From Ficedula albicollis (Eukaryota > Chordata > Aves > Passeriformes > Muscicapidae), in the NCBI RefSeq assembly GCF_000247815.1, contig NC_021677.1, positions 8,078,382-8,142,381 of the forward strand: DNA of 64,000 bases. Direction: 5' to 3'. The notes beneath the pieces were generated by a model. That model was not told where the DNA came from, searched no databases, and was given only the letters and a program-made list of their open reading frames with translations. A program made the translations under genes and the position numbers. This document shows positions 44,801 to 57,371 of the stretch, in pieces. Position 1 is the stretch's first letter; the number at the start of each line of letters is the position of its first letter.

Positions 44801-47800
44801 TTTAAAGCAGTTTTTCACCACAAGAAGTTAGCTGAGCTCCTGTTCTGTCCGTCCAGAATGCCTCCCAAGCACGATGCTCACTGTAGATTTGCTGTAAATT
44901 TTAGTTAAGGAGCATCTCCCTTACTAAAATTAAATTAGGAACTGCTGGAGAAACTATCCTCTCTCCCTATCTGTCAAGGCAGCATAAACTGACCAGTCCT
45001 ACACTACTCTTCAGACACACTGGAAGCTCTGCAGACTGTGCAGTTCATTACACACAGATTATTGTGCTTATCTCTCATAGGCAGATAAGAAAACTTTTTC
45101 CTCTTCAAAGTAAGTCACTGCAGTATTCCCTATTTTAACCTACAGCTCAAGGAAAATGCATTAATAACTCTGACCCTGTGATCTACCCAGGGCTAGAAAG
45201 TGGCCCAGCTCCACTAACCAAACACGTTCTGCATCCCTGTCACTTCATGGGCCACACCCACAACAGCCTCCCATAGCCACACCTAGCCAGGTGCACAGAA
45301 TCCAAGCCTTGATCCCTGAAAACAGAACTGAACCCCCAAAATGAGTCGGTGGGAAGGGGAGGCAGGAGCTACTCCTCTGCCTGGTGTGCCCCAAGCTCCA
45401 TGTGGTTACTCCTTCCTCCTCTGCTTTCAGCCCAGCATGACCAATTAAGCGAGGGCTCAATCAGGCCCCTCATATATAAATGGATCATTTGAAGTTACAC
45501 AGGTTACTTTACGTGGAAAAAATTCAAGCTTTTAAAAAAATGAGGGTATAAAATATAAAAAGACATTTAAAGCGCGTGGGCACACGCACACAAGGCAGCT
45601 TTACTTCGCCCTGCCTGGTGAGCAGAACAGATAGCCTGTTCTCTGAAACTCTTTTAACTGCAAACCTTATACCGGCTGTGTGTATTTTGGACCCTTTCCC
45701 ATCCTACCATGATTTCCTGTCTGAGTCTGCAGCCCATGGCAACAGCAGAAAATTGGAGTGAGGGCTTTGCAGATGGTGCAAGGCCAAATGCCCCGTGCCA
45801 GCTCGCTATCTTCTGCCATAACTTAGGAATTATCTAAGTCTTGGCTGTGCGGCAAGGGTTACCTGCATGCTAATAAATTATATTCATTTTCATTTATAAA
45901 TTGTGCTTGCCTTAGGGGAGCTCTGGCCTTTTGCAGTGAACGTGAAAAACCACAATCTCACAGCGTTGCATATACATCATCACAGTATAACAGGAGAATT
46001 CTGAATATTCCAAACTGCTGTGGAGGTACAAGAAAATGTAGAGTTTTATCACTCAATTCCAGCAGGTCACAGGTCACCTCAACTGTTTGAAAACAAAGCA
46101 AAACAGCCCCCTCCCCAAATTTATGGATTTGCAGCACATACATCATCCCACAAAATAACTTATGGTGAAAGCTGCATTTCCACATGTCTGCTACAAAAAC
46201 ATGAGCCACGGGAATTACACACACAGGGAAAAAGTCAGAAACAATTCCAAGGTTGCTTTCCAAGGAGAAATGTTGAGCATGAGTCTTCCTTGAGTGGCTT
46301 TAATAAGAGACTCTGCATCTGGCATTGACCTTAGAGAAGGGAGCTGGAGGATAGACACTTTTCAATGGAATAACATTAACAAAAAAACACCCACATTGCA
46401 CTCACCAGCACATCCACAAAACTTCCTCAGGGCACAGATGCTTTAAATCCCCCCATTCAGATTTTCCATGGAAGGAATGGTCACAGAAACAAAAACTTCT
46501 CCCACCTCAAGGTGTAAATCCCTCAAATTTATTACAAAGTACTAAAACAAAACCACCTCAGACGAATATGTGGCCTCAATCCAAGCCATTCTGAACCCAG
46601 GCAACTGCTTCAAAAAGAATCCAGTCTTTTCTGATAAGCAAAAACTGATCAAGTACCTGTTAAATCAATTGGAAATTATTCCTTTGGGTGCAGCTTTGAG
46701 GTAAGCAGCACTTCCTGCATGGACTCTGAGCTTCTTTCAGTAGCAAGTCATTGACAACAACTCTGACTAATCTCCTGATTTTCATTCAGGTTTGACCAAA
46801 AATGATACTCATTCAAGCCAAAGTTTCAACATATGCTGACAAAGCGTAACAGAAATTTTCATAACACTTCCTGTGGGAAGAAAAGCTTTAGAAGTTTTTA
46901 TACATTGACAACAGAACGAGATAGTTTATTAAAAACAACAGTAAAGATTATGAATTGGTCACTACCATTATAGTTTTTCACCTTCTTCCCTCTCCTCTGT
47001 CCAACTGTCCCTACAGTGCAAATATCCACAGACACATTATAAAATTGATATAACAGCTTAAAAGTACCAGAAACCATGCTAAGATAGTAATAAAACTGTA
47101 TCAATGCAGCTCGTGAGAAACTCTTATGATCTCTAGACTAAACAAAATCGCCAGTGCAAGTTGAGCACAAAAGCGGGTGGGGGGCTGGAATGAAGATAAC
47201 ATTCAACCAAAGAGCAGAAATTCAAAGTGCAATTAAAGAGAACTTACATCCACCCCCACAGAGGAAATACATTTCATTATATATTATCTCACATTACTAC
47301 AATGAACACCCATCCCTAAGGTTTTGGTTAGGCCTGTGGTGTTATCTCAGAAAATTGCACAAAAAGTGGAAAAGAAATATAAAGGAACCTCACACAACTA
47401 TTTGTACGAAGAATCAAAGATAAAGATGAGTGAACTGCCTAAAAGCAGCTCAAATCCCTGGTTTTTGCTTTCACCTGACATGAGTCGGGGTGCCTGGAGT
47501 ACTGAGGAGTCATTTAAACAAAAACAAGAAACTGACTTCTACTAAATTCCAGTAAAACATCAAAAACCAAACAGTTGGAAGAATATGAGGCAAAACTGAC
47601 CTAATTCCCTACTTTAACTGTCTGCCAATATTCAACTCTTGTCCTTCATCTCCAACAGTAGTGTGCTTTATTCACCAACAATAAAATGTAAATATTAGAA
47701 GAAGAAAATTTATTCATTGTCATCTTGGAACTAATCAGGAAAAGATCCAGAGCTATACAGGATTAAAAAAATAATAGATAATTATGCCTCTGCATGCTTA

Positions 47801-49170
47801 TCTTTTTAACATATAAGCCCCTGCATAAACAGAGTTATATTTTCTTCTTTATTCTCCAGGTCCCGGGCAACAGACTCCAGATTGGGATAGAAATTAAAGC
47901 AACAGAAGTATCCAACATGGACTGTGATGTTATAAACACTGAAGAAAGGGACAAGCAGATTATGTCTTCTGTAGTGTTCCTTTCCTCTCATCCCCAAAAT
48001 ATCATAAACAACTTTTACTTTGATCTTGCACAGCCCCACAGCAAATTTAGCAGTTGTTATAAATCTACATCCACAAACTGAAAAGCTGCTCTGAAATGTT
48101 TATTTGGCTTCAGCTCTTTGTCTCTATCCCAGGATTCTACCACAAACACTCTTCATCATCTCAAGCATTTTAGTGTCACTACACAAAAACTACAGGAATT
48201 GTTCAAGCACATTTTCCTCTTTTTTTTTATGCTTATGTCAAGGCTTTTTAATTTTTGGACAGGGAGAGCCAAATGCAGCCTCATGACAGATTGCTCTGGC
48301 ATTTTGCTCGATTCAGACTTGAAGCAGGTCAAGTACAACATGATGTGAACATCATGCAGGTTTTAAGAAAGAGATGGTCCAGGTGTAACAATTGAACAAC
48401 CAGAACAAGACTGACAAGTACTCAGGTATACAGCTGACCTCTGAGTGTCTGGGTCAAAGCCACACAAAGAGCACCAAGCAATCCCTGAGACCGGATTTAA
48501 TGATGCTCCCAAGCTGCAGCCCAGCACCTTGGCTCTGCTGAGAGGCAATTTAGAGAAATGCTTCAGTGAAATCACAGCAAAGACCAATCAAACCACTGCC
48601 CCACAGAGGAGCTCCTCACACAGCATCAGCTGGACTAGGGCAGGTTTTGAGCAGATGAGGAGGAGGAAGTTTACAATTCTAAGGGACTTTCACCCGCAAG
48701 TAGGTTTTAGTAGACAAGGATTTTATAGCTCAGAATTCCATTTATCTTTTAGTGTCCCAACCTGAAGAGCGCAGCAGTCACATCATCCCCTTTCCTGAGA
48801 AGTTGCTTCCATGCTATTAGTTCTATCCCACGTCTCCCAAGCTCACAGAAGTGCAGCCCCCACCCTGGCAGGCTGCAGGCAGACATTTGAATTAGGGGTT
48901 GACAAAACCACCTCAGCCATGCCCTGCCCACTGCTGGCCTCTCCTTGCTGCCTTGCCAAACTCACTAGGTCACCTGCTGCACCCAAACCCTTCCCAAGGA
49001 CCAGGCTGAGCTCACAGATCCTGCCTGGCTTGTGACCCAAGGCCAAAGGCAAGTCTGGATGTGTTGAGGGTGAAAGGAACAAACCCTTCCTCGTTCTATT
49101 GTTGCTTTCTTGGGACAAATCTTATGATGCAAACAAGGCAACTCCACTTCAAAGGCTCTCCTCACTCATG

Positions 49171-49218
49171 CAGTTGCAAGGTGATCTTTCAGGTCCCTTT
49201 CAACCTGGTATTCCATAA
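49171..49218 (+). mobile_element. Possible CR1 LINE 3' tail, very short
   Basis: The stretch 'gcaaggtgatctttcaggtccctttcaacctggtattccat' matches the forward CR1 tail. Sequence to its left is not clearly CR1, so this may be a heavily truncated copy. Confidence 0.6.
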
Positions 49219-49276
49219 AAAATCCTCAACTTGGAATCCTTAAATTGACTATGCTCTCAACAAGGCCCATGAATTT

Positions 49277-49290
49277 TATATATATATATA
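49277..49290. repeat. (TA)7 microsatellite
   Basis: Seven perfect TA units followed by CACATAC, a short simple repeat in intron. Confidence 0.9.
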
Positions 49291-49322
49291 CACATACTTG
49301 TGGGGGATTTTTTTTTAAATGC

Positions 49323-49468
49323 AGCTGCCCTTCTATACAGGAAAGAATCAAGAATTCTGTCGAAGTATTTTGGCCTCAATTTGTAAGTGAAGAATAGCTG
49401 CCCTTCTATACAGAAAAGAATCAAGAGTTCTGTCGAAGTATTTTGGCCTCAATTTGTAAGTGAAGAAA
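49323..49468. repeat. 73-bp tandem duplication, two copies
   Basis: The unit AGCTGCCCTTCTATACAG... (49323-49395) is repeated at 49396-49468 with about two substitutions (GGAAAG/GAAAAG and AGAATT/AGAGTT). It sits in intron and follows a (TA)7 run and a T-rich stretch. Confidence 0.92.
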
Positions 49469-50672
49469 GCACAAAGCCACCACTGTCCTGGATTTACTGC
49501 TGCCTCAGGCTTATCTGGATTTAATCAAATGTCATATTAGGCACTTATGCTCAAAATACAACGTAAATCAATCCCATTAAAACAAGAGGAGCACCAGAAA
49601 TTATTGGTTTTATCCTTTTGTTCATCAGCCTGAATTCTCATAGTTCAACATGTGCAGATGGACATTTCCTCCTACTGTCTGCTGGCAGGGCTTAACCTCA
49701 TCAGGGAGAGAGGGTTTCCTTAATGTCAAGTTTGCAAAATCCTGAGACTCCAACACTGGGAAACGTTTATAAATAAGGACCACATACATTGACTTGAAAA
49801 GCTCAACAAAGCCCTGACAAAATGCAAAGTGAGAGTCTAAATGTAAATGGAGAATTATTTTCATCTTGTTTCCAAACATTCAGGAGAATTAAGATAGCTG
49901 AAAGATTAACTGGGTACTGCCGAGTATCCAGTGGGTTGATTGTGTTTACAAGCCTCTGTTTCACTTCTATTGAATTCTACTGGCACAACTGACAAATTGC
50001 TCAAGAAAAAGTAAAACGTAAAATGTGAAATGTATTTGCCTTTAAGGAAGGACCACAGGCTAATTTAGTGAACATCACATTAATATCACTTCTGGCCTTA
50101 CTCAATTTTCTTGCATTGCTGTAAAATGAGGTTTTTAACAACTTACTTCTACTTAAGCACCAAGATTTTGGGTTTGAGCCCTCAAGTGCAAGCGGGCACT
50201 TTGGAGCTTCGGTTTTCTCTGAACTTAAGTGTTTGAGTCCTCACCCATCCTCCCCTGCACCTTGGAACTGTTTATTGTAAATAAGTGTTTCCAGCACTTT
50301 ACTTATGTTCCCTGCAACAGAGGACTCCATAAACTGAAACATTTCCTTTGAGCTGTTGCAGACCCATCCATTACAAAACCGAGCTGGGGAAAGGGACAGA
50401 AAAATCAAACAGATGAAAAAAGCTCTAAATGGACCATTAACTGGAGTAATTGAATCACATGATGTATATCAGCAGAAACAAATTATTATAGCATGAAAAC
50501 ATTGCAATAACATTACTACCCAAACAAGATTTTTCAGTGTAAAAAGGATGTTTCATCTCAACCCCGTTATCGAAACAAAATTTATTCAAAATTCACCACT
50601 ACCCTTTGTTACTACTGCAGTTAGTTTTGGAATAACCCCAAATTAGGGAGGATTAAGACATCGAAACAGCCA

Positions 50673-50833
50673 TTGAAAGCACTGTGCAGAATGATGTGAA
50701 TACTACTCATTTACAATTCCTACAGGGAGAAGAACAGAGAAGTCATTTCAAGCTTTTTTGCATCCATATAAAACCATTTGTGGCCTTCCAACTGCAAGAA
50801 AAGCCATTTAGAGGATTCACTGACTTGTGTCAG
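50673..50833. repeat. 161-bp dispersed duplicate, copy A
   Basis: Begins TTGAAAGCACTGTGCAGAAT and ends TTCACTGACTTGTGTCAG. It is identical by eye over 161 bases to a direct copy 3681 nt to the right. Its right end abuts an (AT)11 microsatellite. No repeat family is recognised. Confidence 0.95.
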
Positions 50834-50837
50834 AAAC

Positions 50838-50859
50838 ATATATATATATATATATATAT
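50838..50859. repeat. (AT)11 microsatellite
   Basis: Eleven perfect AT units directly right of 161-bp copy A. Likely length-polymorphic. Confidence 0.95.
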
Positions 50860-51764
50860 GAGATCCATGCTCTGGATGAGTGCTGGTCTCAAGGAAGAAT
50901 CCCTAATTTTACAGATCAGTTATGGAAGTTGATTGACAACCAGCAACTCTCCCTTGATCAGGCAAATTGTGGTTTCAAATCACATAAGAAATTAGATGGG
51001 GTACATGAGAAAAAAAAACCACTCTGGTGGCTCAGTCCAGCAAAATCAGCTGCAAGATCTCCAATTTAAATCCAGTCATTCCAGTATCAGAAGACATGTA
51101 CATCAAACACACTGCATTTTATTACTAATAATATGAACACTCAGAGCTCATTCCTCATTTTCTGCTGACATAGACACACAAAATAACATGTAACAGCACC
51201 CCAGATATTGCACAGGTGCCCAATGCTAATCTTTGACTTAAACCAGCTTCATTTTTCACCTGGAAAATCAATTAATCAATGAACCAAACACCAGAACTCG
51301 GTTGTCACTTAGGGATAAAATTCTGTCCTGACCCCAACAATATTTGCTCAGTTCAAACTTTAGCAGTAACAAGAAATTGACAAAAAAGGCCACTGAGTTT
51401 TCTCTCCAAGAGAGACAACGCTTTTGTTTCACAGGGTTAAGTTGCCACCAATACTGGTTCCACTAAAAATCTAAACATCAGTAACATTTGCTGCTGGTAC
51501 CTATTAGACAGAGGGATTTCAGCACTTGCTCTTTAACCAATTTTACTGAAAGGACACAAATTTTATTGCCATGGGGCAATATCGGCAATGTGAAGGATTA
51601 ATTTAAGACAACATCATTACATCACTTAATTTTCCTTTAACTAAAATATATATACAAACACACAGTAAAGTGGAAAAAAATAGGCAGGTCAGCCTTACTT
51701 GCTCTGTACTTTAACATAAGATGCACAATTAAAAACACGAACATCTGCAGATATGCAACTGGTG

Positions 51765-51845
51765 TTTTTTGTTGGTTTCTTTTTTTTTGGTTTTGTTTTT
51801 GGTTTTTTTTGGTTTTTTGTTTTGTTTTGTTTTGTTTTTTTTTGG
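51765..51845. repeat. T-rich low-complexity tract with GTTTT units
   Basis: About 80 bp of T runs broken by single or double G, including four consecutive GTTTT/TTTTG units. On the minus strand it produces a Lys/Gln-rich segment of a chance 151-codon frame (51637-52092), which I do not call as a gene. Confidence 0.9.
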
Positions 51846-52899
51846 TAGGAGAGGTGAGCATGTGTGTACAAGCACTAATATTTAGGCTTAAAGAATTTGT
51901 CCCTGTGGATTTGTGGATAGAAATCCACGCTCTTGGCTGTGTAGGAGTAGAAGCACACAAGGTGGGCTGGGGGTCCAGAGGTGAATGAGGCCAAAGTTGG
52001 AATAGGATCATAGCTACAACCAGCTCACCCAGCATGGAAATGTGTACATAAGTTACTAAAGTCCTGCCCAGGAATCCCCAAAATCGCTTCAAACTCCTGC
52101 TTCAGGCAAAGTAACCCAGAAGACAGAGTTATTTTATAATTTTTTTCTGAAACCATTTGCAAGCCACCTGCTGTACCACCATATGAACCTTGTATTTCCC
52201 CTCAGTTTCATTTATTGATTGCATTTGCAGCTCTCTTCCCCAAAATGCCCCCCTTCCACCACACAGTGCTTTCCTGAAGACTTGTGGAGCTGATAGCTTA
52301 TTAAAATTGATGAGGGCCTTGATGAGCACACCAGTTTGTTCAGCTCAGATAACAAAAGGACATTCTGCTTATTGAAATGTCATTTTCCCCCCATGCTGCA
52401 TTTCAATACAGCATCATGACTATGGAGAAATAAAAAAGTTACTTCAGATCACATGACAGGTATAAAGAGGAATTTTCATTACAGCACAGCTCTAAAAAAT
52501 TCTCTGTTAAAACTGGCTATAATTTTAACCAGCATTATTGCAGTGTGAAATTTATAAAAGAACACAGAGCTGGTGACAGTAAATGCTAAGCCCATGTTTG
52601 ATAAGGTTTGTCAGTAATTAGTATTAGAGAGAAGAAAATTCATGCCTTGTTTAATTTTATAGAGTCCAAACCACTCCCTCATACTGTGAAGAAAGGTTAT
52701 AACTTCCCCGCTCAACCCTTTCTAGGAAAAATAACTCAAAACACAAGTAGAATTATTTCAGACCCTATTTTCCTCAGCTGAGGAAACCACAAGACTCATT
52801 TGTGGATTAGTTCATCTAGGGAGAACTTCAAGTGTTTAGGCTAAGAGGTACATGAAGAAACAGCATTATCAAGTTAAATTCCAACCCTTCCCCCTCTCC

Positions 52900-52917
52900 T
52901 TTTTTTTTTTTTTTTTT
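52900..52917. repeat. T18 homopolymer
   Basis: Eighteen T after a C-rich run (CCCCCTCTCC). If read on the minus strand it could be the A tail of an old retroposed sequence, but no adjoining element is recognised. Confidence 0.85.
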
Positions 52918-54353
52918 GCTTTGGCCAAACATCTGTCAGCACTTCTATCTCCAGAGCGCCAGGATGTGCTGATGCATTAAACAGCACAGCAGGTGGACTG
53001 GCAGACACAGGAGTGCCTGACCATAACCAGAGAGCTCAGTACAACCCAAGTGCTGTAATTAACAGGGCAATAATATCAAAATGTATTTGCAGTGCTGACA
53101 GCTCAGAGTCTAAAGAGCCATGCACCAAACATAGGCAGATCAACTAAAAGAATCACATTCCCAAGGTAAATTCAGATTTCAACTTCCCTCTCAAGCATTT
53201 TAATTTAAAATGAGTAAAAATCTATTAATTTAATAGACTCTAATACTCCAAATTAGCGTGTCTCAAAATCCCTGTGAAACCACTGAGTGCATTCTCTACC
53301 AATGTATATATACATCTCCATATAAATAAAAATAGAAAATAAAACATGTATTCCAATTTACATTTGTTTTACCTTTCATTAGCTACGTTGGTCAGTAGCT
53401 GCTTATCATTTTTTTCTGCTTTGGTTTAATTTTCTTTCCAGCATTGCATTGTTTTTGCAACATCCCACCTGCAGTCTGCCTAAAAAGACCTTGCCCTCGG
53501 CAGCATTAACACACTCAGAGCCTGGCAGAACTCAGGGCCACAGGCTCAGGTTATTCCTCATCCTTCCAAGGCAGAGCCACCAAGTCCCAAGCACAAAGTC
53601 AGATCTTGCACTGAGGGCAGAGACTGGCTCACAGAAGCAGCAAAAAAGTTTATTAAAGAACAGCTTCACAGTAAGGGCAAGTAAACAAGCAAGCCACAGA
53701 TTATTATTTATTTAAAAGTAATATTAGAATTCCCCCTTAAGCATTTACAGAGTTTCAAACTTTACCCTTCACACAGCAGGTGTTGATTAAAACACATTTG
53801 TTGTAAAACACAATATTGCTCTTTCAGCCTCCAAAGCTTCAAGACCAGTGGCTGGGCAGTGGTCTTTGATGGGAGATTAGTCACTGAAGAAATACAGGTC
53901 TAAACCTCAGCCTCATGAGAATTTAGGAAGATTTATGTATTTTCTTACTGTTTCTTTGACTCCAAAGCAGCAGGCTGTCCTGATCTAATAATGAAAATGG
54001 TATTCAATAGATCATAATGCCAGAAATGTCCATTATGATAATCCCACGCAATCTTCTGCATAGGACAGCACCATGGATTTCATCCAGGGATTACAATGCT
54101 TGACTGGAGCTACAACTGAACCTCTAAGTGCTTTTTATCTCTGACATCAAACTCAGGGCTATAAAACAAAACCCAACACACACACACACCCCCCAAAGTT
54201 TGCAATTTATGAGTGCTCCACTAAATGCTTTTACTAGAAAAGAAGTAGAAGTGACAGTAAAGCAGGTTTCCTTGTTCCTTAAACAGGAATAAATCCAGTT
54301 ATTTTACTGCCAGAACTACTTCAGATTTAAATTAATGTAAAAGACAAGATCAT

Positions 54354-54514
54354 TTGAAAGCACTGTGCAGAATGATGTGAATACTACTCATTTACAATTC
54401 CTACAGGGAGAAGAACAGAGAAGTCATTTCAAGCTTTTTTGCATCCATATAAAACCATTTGTGGCCTTCCAACTGCAAGAAAAGCCATTTAGAGGATTCA
54501 CTGACTTGTGTCAG
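54354..54514. repeat. 161-bp dispersed duplicate, copy B
   Basis: Same sequence and orientation as copy A. The flanks differ: it is preceded by AAGACAAGATCAT and followed by GTAAAACATTAG. Copy A is followed by AAACATATAT, so a 3-nt gap would extend the match a few bases. Confidence 0.95.
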
Positions 54515-56364
54515 GTAAAACATTAGTGACAGACTGTCACAGGAAATCACAGGATGCCTTCATGTGCGGTTTTATTCAATTTCCAGACTTAAAAAATGCA
54601 TTCAATTATTGACAGGATTGATCTGAAAGGCAGGAACAACAAAAGAGGCAACAGAAGCCAATCCTTCTGTGGCCACTGACTGCTTGGCTTTCCACTGTGC
54701 GGGAGCGTTATCATAACTGACCATTTGGTGCTCTGAATATTTATAAGCATTGCCCTGCATACTCACACTTCTTCCCATTCAACACCAGCATCCACTCACA
54801 CACTGCAGTTCTTCCCAGTAAATTTCTCTAAGAAACAGATTTTAAAAACAGCTGAGTGAGGGTCTAACTCTACACACAGAACCTGTGTGGCAGAAGCACT
54901 GAGCAAAGGGCTGAAATGTACATTTCGGTTCCCAGAACCAAGAAATTTTACTCCAGGTTCCCTAAATAAGGAACAAGGGAGGGGAAACAAGACCGTTTCT
55001 CAGAGCTGGTAGCAAACAATCACTCCATGATAAACGAAGAATGACAAGTGTTTTTGGCAGACAGGACATCCTCATACCTCTCTAATCACCCAAGCGCTTT
55101 TAGTTAAAAAAGTGTAGATGTCTGTGTTTGACCTTGAAACTTACAGTTATGCCTTGGACCAGAGCCAAGAGAACATCCAAAAGGCTCTTCACATTTATTT
55201 CACAAATGTTTAGTAATGCTGACAACGACTCCCTGCAGTCACCTACTTGTGATCTGAACTACAGGATTGCTTGGGTACAGGAAAACTGCAGGAAATCAAT
55301 GCACCCCGGAAGGAGAAGGTGAGTCAGCCCACCTCTGACAATATCAAAGGTTTTTTCCCTCAAATTAAAACGGCTAATTTACTTCTCTATGAGGTTCCCT
55401 TTTGAAAAGACCAAGCCCCTTGGTTTTATAGAGTTAAATCACAAACGTGTGTTAAGCATGGAACAGCTGACCGTAACAGAGGCCAGCAGAAGTCATGAAA
55501 CCGTGGGTGGTACACAAAATACTTTTCTAAACTGGATGCTTCCCTAAATTTTCCATGGAAAAATATGGTATTCCTCAGTGTGACAGTGCAAAATACACAG
55601 TGCAGCTCTTAACACAACTGCCACGGCTTAAGCCTTCCAAACTGCTCCTCGCCCCGGTAAGGAGATGCCAACATTCCTCTATCAGCTTAAGTGTTCGGAA
55701 ACTTCGCTTTCCAAACAAATGACAGCGCTAAGTACCTTAACACTGTGTTATTCTCATCACTGAGGCACCGTCCTACACTCACACACACGCTCGTGTTTAT
55801 GGCAGGAACGGACACCACAGGTTCCTGCTGAATTACAAGGAATTCCAAAGCATACAAGTGCAAAGTTTTTGTTCATAAAATGAATTTTACTACCGCAAAG
55901 GGAAAAAAATGAATGTTGTTTTCCCCCTCCAGGCTGTACGTGGTAACAGCATCTTTAAGATGAAACTACAAGACACTCGCTGTAAGATAAATTTTGTTTA
56001 AAAGATATAGTGGTACTTTTTGGACAACAGCTTGAAAAGCCAATTTCATCTGAGGATTACAGAGAATCTATTTGCACGCCAGCTAGATGGAAAATGCTCA
56101 AAACAGCAGCTGGTGGAAAGTCAGATGTTTGTTAGGACAACAGGGGTGGTTTCCCACAGCCTTTTATAACCTGGTACATGCTACGAACTGAGCAGGATCA
56201 TTCTTGCCTGGCAGGACCGTCATGCCTGCTTTACGCACACACAAACCGCGACCAAGATGCAATCCAGATGCAAAGAAAACCCAGAAAAAACCCAAGTCCA
56301 CGGAGAGCGAGGACTTTTACTGTAAAGCTTGCTGGTATGAAGACAACAGACTGTAAAAGCTGGA

Positions 56365-56371
56365 TCTTACC
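56365..56371 (-). other. ABTB2: Splice donor of ABTB2 exon 1
   Basis: On the minus strand the coding sequence reads ...AACGCTAATG and then GTAAGATCC, so the first two intronic bases are 56370-56369. This is a good match to the vertebrate donor consensus (G|GTAAG). The break falls exactly where similarity to ABTB2 stops. The open frame continues for about 45 more codons to 56231, but that tail is hydrophobic filler with no family similarity and is intronic read-through. Confidence 0.9.
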
Positions 56372-57232
56372 ATTAGCGTTTTTCCCACAGATGAGGTGCT
56401 CGTAAGGTTGCAACACTCCCCAAAGTTCCGCATCGTTGTTGATAACCATCTCCAGAATTTCAGCCGAGATCTCCCCTCCACCATCGGGGCTCTGACTCGC
56501 CAAAACCCTAGCCTTAATCTCTTCCACCAGGTTCTCCATGCAAGCGGTTAAGGAGATGGCCGCGTACTCGTGGATCCTCACCGAGATCCTCGTGTCCACC
56601 ATCCACCTGAAGAACCTGCCCACCGAGAAGGTGAGGCCGCAGCGGGCGGATTTGCCTTTCCTCAGCCCATCGCCGGCGCTCATGCTGTACAGGGAGAGCG
56701 CCTTGACCGTGGCCAGGACGCAGCTCTCGGCCAGGGCCCAGCTCTGGATGAGTTTGATGGCGCTCTGCACCTCGAAGCGGGTGCACTTGGAGTGCATCAC
56801 GCTGAGGCGCTGAGCCTCCCTGGACACCCTGATCAGGGCGCGCCGCAGCAGCTGCGAGAGCCGCCTGACAGCCTCCTGCGAAAAGCTCCTGCCCTGGCCT
56901 TCTCCCTTCCCTCTGCGCAGGATTCTGCCGATGTCTTCATCGGTCCACGGGTATTCCTCGAGATCCGGCAGCTTAGGGCACTTGGAGAAGATATCTGCGA
57001 CCTCGGGGTCTTCCGGCAGCACGGTGTTCACGGTGTCCCAGCTGTTATTCCTACTGTTCATGGAGCCCGAGTAGTACCACCAGTTGCCTCTGTGCTGAGA
57101 AGAGGTGAAGGCTTGCGAGTTGGACTTGGACGAAGAGAGACTAAGAGACCTGCAGGAATCCCCTGCCCCATAACCAGAGTCCAAAGTTAAATCCTCCAGG
57201 GTCTTCAGAGTCGAGCTGTATATCCCAGCCAT
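56371..57232 (-). CDS. ABTB2: ABTB2 first coding exon (ankyrin repeat and BTB/POZ domain protein 2), N-terminal 287 residues
   Basis: The minus-strand reading frame starts [20 protein letters not shown] and continues through a Ser-rich patch (about residues 29-45) and an [23 protein letters not shown] segment (about 60-78). From memory of the family this matches vertebrate ABTB2 far better than its paralogue ABTB3/BTBD11, which has a different start and a long low-complexity insert. Residues about 116-185 are helical. Residues about 194-275 ([19 protein letters not shown] ... [12 protein letters not shown]) resemble the core of histone H2A. The start is supported by the conserved N-terminus and by an in-frame TAA at 57245-57247, 12 nt upstream of it. 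The exon ends after HLICGKNAN plus one base of a Gly codon (phase 1) at a GTAAG donor. The ankyrin repeats and C-terminal BTB domain lie in exons beyond the left edge. Proteins of this family are described as BTB adaptors (BPOZ-2) linked to ubiquitin-dependent protein turnover; nothing in this exon tests that. Confidence 0.95.
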
Positions 57233-57293
57233 AGGAAAGACGGGTTAAGCCAAGCGGCAGGACAAGCGCGAAAGGTGAGGCTGGGGCAGATCC

Positions 57294-57371
57294 CTAGCGA
57301 GCCCCGAGCGGCGCGTGAGGACTGGCAGCGCAGCAGGCAGGAGCCCTCCCCGCGGGCCCGGCTATGTCCAT
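57294..57371 (-). other. Second upstream open reading frame in ABTB2 leader, 25 codons
   Basis: Minus-strand ATG at 57371-57369 overlaps the end of the 12-codon frame by 10 nt and runs to a TAG at 57296-57294, 61 nt before the main start. The predicted peptide is Ala/Pro/Cys-rich with no recognisable similarity, so any role would be translational control and not the peptide itself. Confidence 0.35.

Larger units (their letters stand above)
30086..49170. other. Intronic sequence with few features
   Basis: Outside the CR1 pieces (31.1 and 41.4-41.8 kb) and the 206-bp tandem pair, no element is recognised. The longest frame not created by a repeat is 158 codons at 37555-38031 plus. It has no domain, signal or membrane pattern I can name and is probably chance. 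Confidence 0.6.
49469..56364. other. Intronic sequence near exon 1, nothing coding recognised
   Basis: Holds the 161-bp duplicates and simple repeats already listed. The remainder is unique DNA with short frames only. The 1 kb next to exon 1 becomes richer in CpG as the island begins. Confidence 0.6.

Noticed and set aside
51637..52092. 151-codon minus-strand frame rich in Lys and Gln
   Set aside because: Its core is the translation of a T/GTTTT low-complexity tract, and the rest has no similarity.
55128..55322. 64-codon frame ending beside GAAG|GTGAGT, a possible extra exon
   Set aside because: A good donor-like sequence but no recognisable protein and no evidence of an acceptor; one such match is expected by chance.
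56231..56370. In-frame extension of ABTB2 exon 1 by about 45 codons
   Set aside because: It follows a strong GT donor and loses all similarity to the family; intronic read-through.
56514..57190. Other open frames over exon 1 on both strands (90, 91 and 206 codons)
   Set aside because: Shadows of the ABTB2 exon; high GC removes stops in alternative frames.
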